Shown here: piece by piece, positions 54,692 to 62,353 of the stretch | How the letters are laid out: each line of letters starts with the position of its first letter | Position numbering within the stretch: the stretch's first letter is position 1 | DNA from: CAYLJJ01 sp964384025 | GTDB lineage: Bacteria > Myxococcota_A > Bradymonadia > UBA7976 > UBA1532 | Assembly: GCA_964384025.1 (NCBI GenBank) | Contig: CAYLJJ010000012.1 | Span: 29,042-93,041 of the forward strand | Length of the DNA stretch: 64,000 bases | Direction: 5' to 3' | Program-made: the position numbers and the translations under genes | The notes under the pieces: model-generated | The model's database searches: none | Seen by the model: only the letters and a program-made list of their open reading frames with translations | What the model was told of the DNA's origin: nothing

Positions 54692-56136
54692 TCGATGTCC
54701 AGCAACAGATCAAACGAGGCTTCTTCTGGTTTGGCTCCGCCTCAGTGCTCATGCGGCTCATCGATCTGGGAAGCACCCTGGTCATCCTGGCGCTGCTGAG
54801 CCGCGCGCAGATGGGGCTGGCGGCGCTCTCCTGGAGCGTCGTCGTCGTTATCGAGGCGTTTAACGGTCTGGGGGTGGGCACCGCCCTGGTACAGGCGGAG
54901 TCGGTCAGCTCAGATGAGAAAAACAGCCTCTTCTGGTTCAGCCTGGGCGTAGGGCTCCTGATGGCGGGGGTGATGCTCCTTATCGCCCCCTTCCTAGCGA
55001 GCTACTACGGAGAGCCGGTCCTGCTCTTTATGGTGATGGTCTCTGGGCTCAAGCTGATCCTCGTGGGGAGCGCGCTGATCCCCCTTCAGCTCCTCACCCG
55101 TGCCCTGCGCTTTAAAGAGATCGGGGGTCTTCAAGCCGCCGCCACCTTTGGAGAGGCGGTTACGAAGGTGAGCCTGGCCCTCTTTGGCTTGGGAGCTTGG
55201 TCTTTGGTGATCGCCAATGTCTCTCGGGGCCTCTTCCTGATCTTGGGCCTGCTGCTGATCAGCCGCTTTCGCCCCCGCCTACATTTTCGATTCGTTGAGG
55301 TGCAGCGCTTCCTCAGCTTTGGGATTCGCGCCGCCAGCTCTCGTATCATCTTTCACTTCTATCGCAACCTGGACGCCCTAGTGGTAGGGCGTGTCCTGGG
55401 GATGGAGGCTCTGGGGATCTATCGCGTGGCAGTAGAGGTGGCGATGTCCCCCACCGAGGCGGTGCTGCATGTGATCCGTCGTGTCGCCTACCCGGTCTTT
55501 TCCCGTGTGGGGCAGGATAAGGAGGCGCTGAAGGGAGCCTTCTTGCGGATGAGCCGCTACCTGATCTTCCTCACTGGACCGATCGCGCTCTTCCTCTTCT
55601 TTGGAGCGGAGCAGCTCATCGGTACGATCACACATGAGCGCTGGCTGCCTGCCGCGCCTCTGGTTCAGCTGCTCTGCTGGGGAGGGCTGATGCGGGGGCT
55701 CGCTCAGCTCTTCCCTGAGCTGTTTTTGGCTGGGGGACGACCCATTTTGGCCCTCTGGGACTCTCTCTTCAGTCTGCTGCTGCTCTTCCTCGCCTTTGGA
55801 GGCGCCGCTTACCTCTTCGCCGATACCCTGGGTCTGATGGCGATCGCCTACGCCTGGGTCTTTGCCTATCCTCTGCTGCTGCTCCTCCTCAGGCTCTTTG
55901 CGCGCTTGACGATCCCCTTAGATTTCTGGGGCTATCTCCAAAACTTACTCCCTGCCAGCCTGGGGCTCCTGCTGACTGGGGGCGCGCTCTTCCTCTTAGA
56001 TCACTTACTGCTCCCTAAGATCTCCTCCTCAGAGCTACAGCTCGCGCTCCTGGCTGTCCTGACTTTGGGGAGCAGCCTGTTTTATCTGCACTTTGTCTTA
56101 AAGCTCTCCTTGAGAGAGGTGCTGCCCAAGGGCTGA
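54688..56136 (+). CDS. Wzx-like polysaccharide/oligosaccharide flippase (482 aa)
   Basis: Twelve to fourteen hydrophobic helices cover the protein, starting with IKRGFFWFGSASVLMRLIDL and including the family-typical QAAATFGEAVTKVSLALFGL, FLSFGIRAASSRIIFHFYRN and LDALVVGRVLGMEALGIYRV. This is the PF13440/Wzx type of MOP-superfamily exporter that flips lipid-linked oligosaccharide across the inner membrane. It is translationally coupled (ATGA) to the phosphatase-like gene and is the last gene of the locus; the convergent apbE gene overlaps it by 55 bp at the 3' ends. Confidence 0.9.
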   Translation: MIDVQQQIKRGFFWFGSASVLMRLIDLGSTLVILALLSRAQMGLAALSWSVVVVIEAFNGLGVGTALVQAESVSSDEKNSLFWFSLGVGLLMAGVMLLIAPFLASYYGEPVLLFMVMVSGLKLILVGSALIPLQLLTRALRFKEIGGLQAAATFGEAVTKVSLALFGLGAWSLVIANVSRGLFLILGLLLISRFRPRLHFRFVEVQRFLSFGIRAASSRIIFHFYRNLDALVVGRVLGMEALGIYRVAVEVAMSPTEAVLHVIRRVAYPVFSRVGQDKEALKGAFLRMSRYLIFLTGPIALFLFFGAEQLIGTITHERWLPAAPLVQLLCWGGLMRGLAQLFPELFLAGGRPILALWDSLFSLLLLFLAFGGAAYLFADTLGLMAIAYAWVFAYPLLLLLLRLFARLTIPLDFWGYLQNLLPASLGLLLTGGALFLLDHLLLPKISSSELQLALLAVLTLGSSLFYLHFVLKLSLREVLPKG

Positions 56137-57110
56137 AATGGAAATCCCGCTGTCTTCTGTAGCTCTCCATTGAGCAAGAGCAGCGCCTCTACACCCTCGG
56201 GGAGCTTGGCGAGCCCCTCAACACCTAAGACAGAGAGAGCTGTAGCCCAGGCATCAGCCTCTCGTGCGCTGGGCGCGATGACGCTGGCCGAAGCCACTGT
56301 CTCTACAGGCCAACCCGTTCGAGGATCGACAATATGGCTATAGCGCTTGCCCTGGATCTCTACAAAGCGCTGGGTGTGGCCGCTGCTGCAGATCGCTTGG
56401 TCTCTCAAGAGAACTCGCCCTAAGGGGGGACCTCCGCTTGGATCTTGAATGGCGATCCACCAGCCCTCAGGATTCTCAGGACCGTGACCAAAGGCAGCCA
56501 AGTCTCCCCCCACCTCAACCAGCGCTCCCAAGACTCCTTCAGCTCTCAAAGCGGCCAGCGCCTCATCGATCCCTTGTCCCTTAGCGAGGCCCCCCAGATC
56601 AAGCTGAAGGCTCTCTGAAAGTTTCTCAGCTCCTCCAAGCTGAAGGCGCAACAGATCCCAGTGAGAAGCTTCACGAGCGATCTCCAACTCCTCAGTCGAG
56701 GGCAGCTCTCCCTGTTTCCCTACTCTCCTCCAGAGCCTCAACAGAGGTCGACAGCTGATATCAAAAGCGCCCTGGCTCTGTGTGTAGATCTCCTGGGCGT
56801 AGCTCAGGAGCTGGAGAGTAGAGATGGAGAGCGGAAAGAAACCCACCGAAGCTCTATTAAAGAGCCCCACCTCAGAGTTTTGAATCCAGCTGCTCATCCG
56901 CGCCTCCACAGCGCGAAGCGCAGCTTCTGCAGCTTCCAGGAGCGGGCGCTGCTCCTCTGAACTAAAGAGCTGAAGTCGAGCCTCTGTCCCCATGATCCCC
57001 AGAGGGCGGTGTTGTTGCAGTCTGGCTGCAAAAGGCCGGAAAAACAACACACTGAAGATCATGAGAGGGAAAACAAAAAAGCTATATTTGTACAATTTTC
57101 GCCACTTCAC
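56082..57110 (-). CDS. apbE: FAD:protein FMN transferase, ApbE family (342 aa)
   Basis: A single N-terminal TM helix or signal anchor (YSFFVFPLMIFSVLFF) places the catalytic part in the periplasm. Conserved ApbE motifs are visible: GIMGTEARLQLF, MSSWIQNSEVGLFNRA, GAFDISCRPLLRLWR, LDLGGLAKGQGIDEAL, ALVEVGGDLAAFG, SSGHTQRFVEIQGKRYSHIV then DPRTGWPV, and the metal site DAWATALSVLG. ApbE attaches FMN covalently to Thr or Ser of target proteins such as Nqr/Rnf subunits. No target gene lies in the window. It converges on the flippase with a 55-bp overlap. Confidence 0.93.
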   Translation of the reverse strand: MKWRKLYKYSFFVFPLMIFSVLFFRPFAARLQQHRPLGIMGTEARLQLFSSEEQRPLLEAAEAALRAVEARMSSWIQNSEVGLFNRASVGFFPLSISTLQLLSYAQEIYTQSQGAFDISCRPLLRLWRRVGKQGELPSTEELEIAREASHWDLLRLQLGGAEKLSESLQLDLGGLAKGQGIDEALAALRAEGVLGALVEVGGDLAAFGHGPENPEGWWIAIQDPSGGPPLGRVLLRDQAICSSGHTQRFVEIQGKRYSHIVDPRTGWPVETVASASVIAPSAREADAWATALSVLGVEGLAKLPEGVEALLLLNGELQKTAGFPFQPLGSTSLKESFKTKCR

Positions 57111-57122
57111 CGTAATATCTCC

Positions 57123-58408
57123 TGAGGTTTAACTAGTTCTCCGATGCACACTTGAGCATTTCAGGGTGGCCGACAGTCAAACTACACGGTTTTACAGGTA
57201 TGCCCAGAAGCACACTTAGTTTGCCGGAAAAACAGCTAAATATAGCATATATTCCGGCATTTAGAATGCGATATATCCTGAAGCCAATACTTCTAAGCGA
57301 GAAAACCCTCTTTTTATGCGTAGAATTTTGCTGCATTCCTTGGATCACAGTGGAATTTTGTGCTCTTTCTGCGATGTTTTCTGTCAAGAAAAGTGCAACT
57401 GATACCAGAAACAACAATTCATCTTTCCTTTCTGGTGATTTCATCCAATTTTGACCCATATCAAAGCCATGTCTTGCGTCTTTTATGTCTCTAAAAGTCT
57501 CTTCGCACGAAAAGCGACAGGAGCATATGTCTGGTGTGCCCAAGAAATTCTCAGTAGAGGCAAGGCAAAGATATTCGTGCTTAGAATTTCCTGTTGATAC
57601 TGGTTTTCTTGAAATAAGAATGCTTTTTAGTTCAAAAAAATTGTGCGTAATGAGACCATTTTCTATGGTTCTTACGGAACCATCATTTGGAGCGTAGCTA
57701 TAAGCAGGTGCAGAATTTACTCCATCCTCACTTACGTATATATTTGATGTGATTCGAATCACAAATCCATAGCCAAGGTCATTTCTCAGGAATCTCATGA
57801 GGTTTGTGTCGGTAAATCCCATATCAGCTACTATTGCGACCTTGTGCGAATCTTTTTTCCAATTATGCACGCCAGCTCATAGAGCATTTGATCTTCAAGG
57901 TCATTCATGCAATCTTTTCTTTGGTCTTTAGAGATGGTTTTCCATAATAATGAAATTAATTTATTGTTGTTACACCGAAAGCTTGCAGAGAAAGCCGAGT
58001 AGTTGTCAGGATCAAACTCTTTCCAATCAATATTAATCCTAATTTCCGACAAATCACCTGAAATATGCCTTCACCACTTGTACATCAGCTCATCTGATGA
58101 AACTCTTGGTTTTTTAGAAATCTATCGACCTGATTTATTCCATTTTGGTCGAGCATCCCTGATATTTGTCTACTATATCGCTTGTTGATATGGATTCCCC
58201 TTCTATAATCGCCAATATAATGCTGAATATCGCCTTTAATTGTGTAGTTAAGGAACCTTTGAATACTTCAAAAATGAAATCTTTAACCGATTCTCTGAAC
58301 TTATTCTCTGCTTCGATCATATCTGGATATTGACATAAATCTTAAAACATATCGATCACAATATTTACCAGTTACTGTAGTGTGCATAGCTGAATTGATT
58401 AAACCTCA
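57123..58408 (-). mobile_element. Decayed IS4-type insertion sequence, about 1286 bp, with ~30-bp terminal inverted repeats
   Basis: The ends are inverted copies: TGAGGTTTAA at 57123-57132 and its complement at 58399-58408, continuing for about 30 bp with 23 matches, including ATGCACACT. It encodes an IS4-like DDE transposase on the minus strand. I see no target-site duplication (left flank tatctcc, right flank gtagtc). On the right side it interrupts a HINT-domain reading frame at 58409. Confidence 0.85.
57133..58320 (-). pseudogene. IS4-family transposase, frameshifted
   Basis: The N-terminus is MIEAENKFRESVKDFIFEVF from the ATG at 58320. That frame stops at 58135. Homologous sequence continues in other frames through 58053-58134 (GINQVDRFLKNQEFHQMS), then the frame at 58052-57831 (ISGDLSEIRINIDWKEFDPD...ELACIIGKK), then the frame 57870-57133. 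The last piece contains AIVADMGFTDTNLMRFLRND (second catalytic Asp region) and EETFRDIKDARHGFDM (the Y/R-E-K region of IS4 enzymes). The final change of frame lies at A AAA AAG, where a -1 slip would join GKK to DSHKVAIVADMGF. The upstream disruptions mean a full-length enzyme is not made as sequenced. Confidence 0.82.
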
Positions 58409-58560
58409 GTAGTCATCGTCGACTAACACCAATGTGCCTGCGATGAAACACGCCTTATCCATTAGATCGGCAAGTCCATTTCCTAGCTTGCCGAATTTTC
58501 GCATGTATTTACATGGTGTAAATTCTAAGGCAAGGATACCAAGAGCAAGCGCAACATTAA
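58409..58560 (-). pseudogene. HINT-domain protein fragment cut by the IS element
   Basis: On the minus strand one frame reads NVALALGILALEFTPCKYMR, KFGKLGNGLADLMDKACF and CFIAGTLVLVDDDY. It then stops at a TGA that is the first triplet of the IS end at 58408. CF(V/I)AGTLV after a helical GLADL segment is the start of HINT (intein/hedgehog-like) autoprocessing domains found in polymorphic toxins and Rhs proteins. Both ends are missing: the upstream side joins a dehydratase fragment near 58561. No toxin domain is visible here. Confidence 0.6.
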
Positions 58561-58565
58561 TCAGG

Positions 58566-58838
58566 GGGATCCCCAGCTATATCGTCATGCCTGAGAGCAC
58601 GCCCCTCCCCAAGCGCCGAGCGGTGGAGGGCTATGGCGGCCAGATCCAGCTCTGCGCTCCCACCCTGGAGGCTCGGGAGGAGACCGCCGCTCGCATGGGT
58701 CATGAGACTGGAGCCCGCTTTATCCACCCCTATGATCAGGCGGAGGTGATCGCCGGCCAGGGCACCCTGGCCCTGGAGCTTGGACCTGGACAAGCTGCCC
58801 TGGTGAAGCCGCTCATGGGGTGTGTCTCCGCCTTCTGA
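58566..58838 (+). pseudogene. PLP-dependent serine/threonine dehydratase (serine racemase-like) fragment
   Basis: The translation GIPSYIVMPESTPLPKRRAV, EGYGGQIQLCAPTLEAREET, GARFIHPYDQAEVIAGQGTL is a typical internal segment (roughly residues 100-180) of fold-type II PLP enzymes such as threonine dehydratase or serine racemase. The N-terminal part with the PLP Lys and the C-terminal half are absent: upstream is the HINT fragment and downstream the frame ends within about 25 unrelated residues at 58838. GC content is high compared with the IS next door. Confidence 0.7.
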
Positions 58839-59027
58839 AATCGTACGCTGTGTGTGATGATGCCTGCCGCATCTTCATCCATCGCTTGGAGCTTCATCTT
58901 CCAGAATTCACGCTCCAACTCCACGCTCATGCTCCGCAACCTCACCCCAAAGTTTCAGAAATGGCTCGTGGACCTGATCGCCAAGGCTTTGTAAGCTCGC
59001 CCGAGAGTGTCAACCCAGGGGGAACAG
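58839..59027. other. Intergenic junk between dehydratase fragment and SDR gene
   Basis: No gene I can support. A minus-strand frame (58736-58945) has a plausible-looking helical stretch (MSVELEREFWKMKLQAMDED) but runs on into the antisense of the dehydratase fragment and lacks a ribosome site. It may be another remnant. Confidence 0.3.
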
Positions 59028-59684
59028 ATGAGGGTCTTGATCAACGGCGCCAATCGAGGGATCGGGCTGGCGATGGTTCAGCAGTTCAGAGCACGAGGCG
59101 AGGAGGTCACCGCCTTGGTGCGACGCTCCTGCGAAGCCCTGGATGAATCGAGCGCGACCGTTCATACAGAGATCGATGTCTCTGAGGATGCCTGTGTAGA
59201 GCGTCTCCGCGCCCTGCTCCCGCCTCAGAGCGTTGACCTGCTGATCTGTAATGCGGGTCTCCTTGATCGCGAGGTCCTCGGCCAGCTCAACTTTGACTCC
59301 ATGCGTCGTCAATTTGAGATCAACGCCCTGGGGCCGCTGCGCGTGGTCGAGGGGGCGTTGGAGGCGCTCCAGGATGGGGGCAAGATCGCGCTGATCACCA
59401 GCCGGATGGGCTCCATCGAAGACAACACCTCTGGTGCTCGCTATGGCTATCGCATGTCCAAGGCGGCCCTCAATATGGCGGGGATGTCACTGAGCCGCGA
59501 TCTCAGAGCGCGCGGGATCGCCGTGGCGATCCTTCACCCTGGCTTGGTGGCGACTCGAATGACTGGCTGGACCGGCATCTCCCCTGAAGAGTCGGCGCAG
59601 GGCCTCATCACGCGCATGGATGAGCTGACCTTGGAGAACTCCGGCAGCTTCTGGCATCAAGATGGTACGATCCTGCCCTGGTAG
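59028..59684 (+). CDS. Short-chain dehydrogenase/reductase, CsgA/C-factor-like (218 aa)
   Basis: The ATG at 59028 follows AGGGGGAACAG; a GTG at 59007 lacks a ribosome site. MRVLINGANRGIGLAMVQQF is the NAD(P)-binding Gly motif of the classical SDR fold, with Asn replacing the first Thr. ICNAGLL is the NAG motif, ITSRMGSI carries the catalytic Ser, and YGYRMSKAALNM holds the Tyr-x-x-x-Lys pair; ILHPGLVATRMTG follows. The length is complete for the small SDR group that includes the M. xanthus C-factor, but the substrate is unknown. It is a cytosolic oxidoreductase standing alone between remnants of other genes. Confidence 0.88.
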   Translation: MRVLINGANRGIGLAMVQQFRARGEEVTALVRRSCEALDESSATVHTEIDVSEDACVERLRALLPPQSVDLLICNAGLLDREVLGQLNFDSMRRQFEINALGPLRVVEGALEALQDGGKIALITSRMGSIEDNTSGARYGYRMSKAALNMAGMSLSRDLRARGIAVAILHPGLVATRMTGWTGISPEESAQGLITRMDELTLENSGSFWHQDGTILPW

Positions 59685-59718
59685 ACTGTGATTTGAGGAG
59701 GTTCCTAAGCGATCTCGC

Positions 59719-59877
59719 ATGCTGCTGATCATCTGCAGCCTCCTCTCCCTATGGTGGATCCTGCTGGGTTATTTGATGATGGATGAGATTTTGGAAGGGG
59801 ACTTATCAGAGAGAGGGAGGCTCGAACCGCTGGCCAACGACCTGCTGACGAGTCTCGGGCAAGGAGAGCGGGTGTAG
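59719..59877 (+). CDS. Possible small membrane protein (52 aa)
   Basis: A short frame reads MLLIICSLLSLWWILLGYLM and then a charged tail (DEILEGDLSERGRLEPLAND). One TM helix is likely. AGGAGG lies at 59696-59701, too far (17 nt) for a good ribosome site, and the 3' half overlaps the end of the convergent TSP3 gene. It could be spurious or the remnant of a longer gene. Confidence 0.25.
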   Translation: MLLIICSLLSLWWILLGYLMMDEILEGDLSERGRLEPLANDLLTSLGQGERV

Positions 59878-61668
59878 GTAAGGAGCAGAGGTTATCACCA
59901 CTTCTTGGTTGCTCAATCCCAAAACATCAGGGTTGTAGTAGGTCGCCGAGTCTACAGCGCTGATCTGGAAGTTTGTTCCAAACAGGTCCAGGTTGCTGTA
60001 CAGGTACTGGCCCCAGATTCCGGTTTCCCCTGAGGTTGGCCCATTCCAAACCACTAAGTAGAGCCCGTTGTCAAGGTGGGTGAAACGGGCATTACTGCCA
60101 CCCTTCCCTGGCTCAGCTGCGTTAACCGCAGGACCAACCGCATTGAGATCACTGTCATATTCCTGCAAGAAGGGACCGAATAGAGCCATGAAGTGGTCAT
60201 TTGCGAGTAAGGTCAGGCCGTAGATATTCCCTATGGAAGCTCCGCTGATGACAAAATTGCCGCTGTTATCATAGATGGAAGTTCCGCCGCGCCAAGCTAC
60301 CACAAACGTGCCGTTGTTTAGTCCAAGCAAACGAGCCTGATAGGAGTTGCTATCAAGCAGGATATCACCCTGAAGGATGTTTCCACTTGAGTCGAGCACG
60401 TGCAGATAGAGTTCGCTCATACTGTTGAGCACAGGATCCCAGATTTTTCTCGACACGACCGCGATGTTGCCATTCGCGAGACCAGCTACATTCTCAACAT
60501 AGTGTTGGAAATTGCCCTGTTGCGCGGTCACGGTGAAGACATCGCCGCCTACTGTACCGTCCAGGTTGAGAATTCGACACTCCACCCAACGCATCATCTT
60601 AGAAAAGGCATCAAAGTCAATACGATGCCAACAAACAACGGGGCGGCCATCATTGAGCCTTCCCAACTTCGCGGACCTTGATTCACGGGCAGCGGAAGCT
60701 GGACTGATCACAAAGCTGTCACCCACCCGGTCGCTGTTCATGTCGAACCGCTGACCTGTGATCCGATAGACCCTTGAGGGTTCGTTGTTATAAACCACCA
60801 AGTATCCCCCAGACACGGTCATCGATTTGCCATCATATCCAACCGCATCGACTGAGGGATTATTGATCAGGAACTCGTTGCCGATCGGGCCTCCCAAAGA
60901 GTTGCAGGAGAAGCCATCCCCGACATAGTTTTCATCACAGATACAGGTCGGAGAGGGATCTTCAAAGCAAGTCGCGTTGACATCGCAGGTCAAATCATCA
61001 CAGGTCGCTGGAGGCGCCACGAGCGGATCGGTCCCATCCAGAACTTCCTGACCATCATTCACGCCATCCCCATCAGTATCGGGGTTGGTGGGATCTGTAC
61101 CTCGCTGAGCTTCTTCGCCATCATTCAGGCCATCACCATCCGTATCCGCGTTCAGAGGGTCTGTGTTCGCCGCCAACTCTGCCCCATCAGCAACACCATC
61201 ATCATCCGTGTCCGCATCCAGAGGATCTGTGGAAGCGGTCATCTCATCGCCATCATCCAAGCCGTCGCCGTCTGTATCTGGGTTTAGGGGATCGGTGCCA
61301 GTAGCCACCTCATCGCCATCATTCAGGCCGTCGCCGTCTGTGTCTGGGTTTAGAGGATCGGTGCCAGCAGCCACCTCATCATCGTCGTACAGACCATCGC
61401 CATCTGTATCTACGTCCACAGGATCGATGACCGGACAGGGACCGCACTCGTAGCCGCGGGCTAGGTAGGTCGCAAGGGATCTCTCAAAGACGCAGAATTC
61501 CTTTGTTGAAACTGGCTTCTTCGATGGCTTTTTGGCTGCCTTGGTGCGACACATCAGGATTTTATTTCCCTTTTTGCCGCAGGGTGTGTCACATGCATCC
61601 GCTGTCTGAGCAACGCCCACAGTTGAACACAATGCTACGGTTACAAAAGAAAAAAAGATTTTCCTCAT
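59806..61668 (-). CDS. Secreted TSP3/EGF-like protein with C-terminal beta-propeller-like region (620 aa)
   Basis: The start is placed at the ATG at 61668, where GGGGGAG lies at good spacing and the product begins with a signal peptide (MRKIFFSFVTVALCSTVGVA-Q, preceded by an optional Met). The reading from 61905 adds an unsupported 79 residues. Residues about 25-80 are Cys-rich (ACDTPCGKKGNKILMC, YECGPCP). Six regular 22-aa TSP3 repeats follow (DTDGDGLNDGDEVATGTDPL), then an EGF-like module (CDVNATCFEDPSPTCICDEN, YVGDGFSC), then about 350 residues of beta-rich repeats with bladed-propeller character (LARLNDG, LANGNIAVVSRK, LNNGTFVVAWRGG, LDNGLYLVVWNGP). It is probably a calcium-binding surface or secreted protein. 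Confidence 0.85.
   Translation of the reverse strand: MRKIFFSFVTVALCSTVGVAQTADACDTPCGKKGNKILMCRTKAAKKPSKKPVSTKEFCVFERSLATYLARGYECGPCPVIDPVDVDTDGDGLYDDDEVAAGTDPLNPDTDGDGLNDGDEVATGTDPLNPDTDGDGLDDGDEMTASTDPLDADTDDDGVADGAELAANTDPLNADTDGDGLNDGEEAQRGTDPTNPDTDGDGVNDGQEVLDGTDPLVAPPATCDDLTCDVNATCFEDPSPTCICDENYVGDGFSCNSLGGPIGNEFLINNPSVDAVGYDGKSMTVSGGYLVVYNNEPSRVYRITGQRFDMNSDRVGDSFVISPASAARESRSAKLGRLNDGRPVVCWHRIDFDAFSKMMRWVECRILNLDGTVGGDVFTVTAQQGNFQHYVENVAGLANGNIAVVSRKIWDPVLNSMSELYLHVLDSSGNILQGDILLDSNSYQARLLGLNNGTFVVAWRGGTSIYDNSGNFVISGASIGNIYGLTLLANDHFMALFGPFLQEYDSDLNAVGPAVNAAEPGKGGSNARFTHLDNGLYLVVWNGPTSGETGIWGQYLYSNLDLFGTNFQISAVDSATYYNPDVLGLSNQEVVITSAPYLHPLSLPETRQQVVGQRFEPPSL
61022..61416 (-). repeat. 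Six 66-bp tandem repeats encoding TSP3 units
   Basis: Six in-frame 22-codon units, each encoding DTDGDG(L/V).DG.E....TDPLN(P/A). The second unit, and the first apart from its divergent YDDDE part, are nearly identical at DNA level (61255-61416). The frame-preserving unit length allows expansion or contraction by recombination. Confidence 0.8.
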
Positions 61669-61784
61669 CATCTCTCCCCCTGCAAAAAGCTTGTTGCTTT
61701 TTTGATTTATCTCGCTGGAACAGATCCAAACAAATCTGAATTTACTCTCATAAACTACAAGAGAATCAGGGTAAGCGTAAAATA

Positions 61785-61790
61785 TGTCAA
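61785..61790 (-). promoter_or_regulatory. Candidate -35 box (TTGACA) for the TSP3 gene
   Basis: The minus strand reads TTGACA here, directly downstream of a ten-base A/T tract (61794-61803) that could act as an UP element, about 120 bp before the start codon. The hexamer at 17-bp spacing (GATTCT) is a poor -10, so this is tentative. Confidence 0.35.
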
Positions 61791-61910
61791 GACAAAAAAA
61801 AAGAACCATCAATGTAAAAGCGTGATGGCTCCTGAGATGAACGGTGGCGGCAATTACAACTGGCTGGATAGATGACAATAATAGTTTGATTCGGCGAGCC
61901 CTCAACCACT

Positions 61911-61998
61911 TGAGGTTTAATCAATTCAGTCATGCGCACTACAGCAACTGGTAAATATTGGGGTCGATATGCTTTAAGATTTATGCCAATATCCAGAT
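61911..61998 (+). mobile_element. 88-bp solo end of the IS4-type element (transposase 5' end side)
   Basis: It starts TGAGGTTTAATCAATTCAG and matches the complement of 58321-58408 for 88 bp with 8 differences, 7 of them transitions, ending at ATCCAGAT just before the transposase start codon. No transposase follows. Confidence 0.85.
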
Positions 61999-62065
61999 GA
62001 GGTTGAGATTGTTCCTTTGGATATTGGGAGAGGGGCTTTGAAGGCTCTTGTTTGGGTGAGATTTT

Positions 62066-62096
62066 GGGGAGGGGGTTGGAGGTTCGGGGGTGGGGG
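62066..62096 (+). other. Potential G-quadruplex tract
   Basis: Four long G-runs: GGGG (62066-62069), GGGGG (62071-62075), GGGGG (62086-62090) and GGGGG (62092-62096), separated by loops of 1, 10 and 1 nt. It is outside any supported gene, about 260 bp upstream of the orphan lipoprotein. Confidence 0.6.
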
Positions 62097-62120
62097 TTGT
62101 TTTGAATATTTCACTCGTTC

Positions 62121-62141
62121 CATTTCAGATAATCTGAAATG
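62121..62141. promoter_or_regulatory. Perfect palindrome, possible operator
   Basis: Arms CATTTCAGAT and ATCTGAAATG flank a single A. The dyad is perfect over 10 bp per arm, like a dimeric repressor site. The nearest downstream gene is the lipoprotein 213 bp away. Function unknown. Confidence 0.35.
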
Positions 62142-62353
62142 ATGCCGATAGTTTGGCAAGATGGATGGGCTTAAATGGCTGGCGTTAAACGGATTGTGTT
62201 TTCGAATTTGTTGCAAGTTAACATTTTTATGGATAATGATTAAAATCTAATGATGGTCGCTCACTATTATACTGTGGTTGTGGGCGAATCGCGAATGGGG
62301 TTTAGAGAGGGTATCAAAAAAATCAACATGGTTTATTTGGGGGTTTTTCTGAA

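Larger units (their letters stand above)
61669..62353. other. 685-bp intergenic region with IS end fragment, G-rich tract and palindrome
   Basis: No protein gene is supported. From left to right: the TSP3 leader and candidate promoter; an 88-bp copy of the IS end (61911-61998); a G-run tract (62066-62096); a perfect 10-bp-arm palindrome (62121-62141); and AT-rich DNA leading to the orphan lipoprotein gene. Confidence 0.6.

Noticed and set aside
58736..58945. 69-aa minus-strand frame
   Set aside because: No ribosome site, and half of it is antisense to the recognisable dehydratase fragment; a remnant at best.
61671..61905. 79-aa N-terminal extension of the TSP3/EGF protein
   Set aside because: It would run through the candidate promoter and leave the signal peptide internal; the start at 61668 has a good ribosome site.
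61974..62216. 80-aa minus-strand frame with Pro-Pro-Asn repeats
   Set aside because: It is the antisense of the G-run tract and part of the IS end; no start signal or family resemblance.
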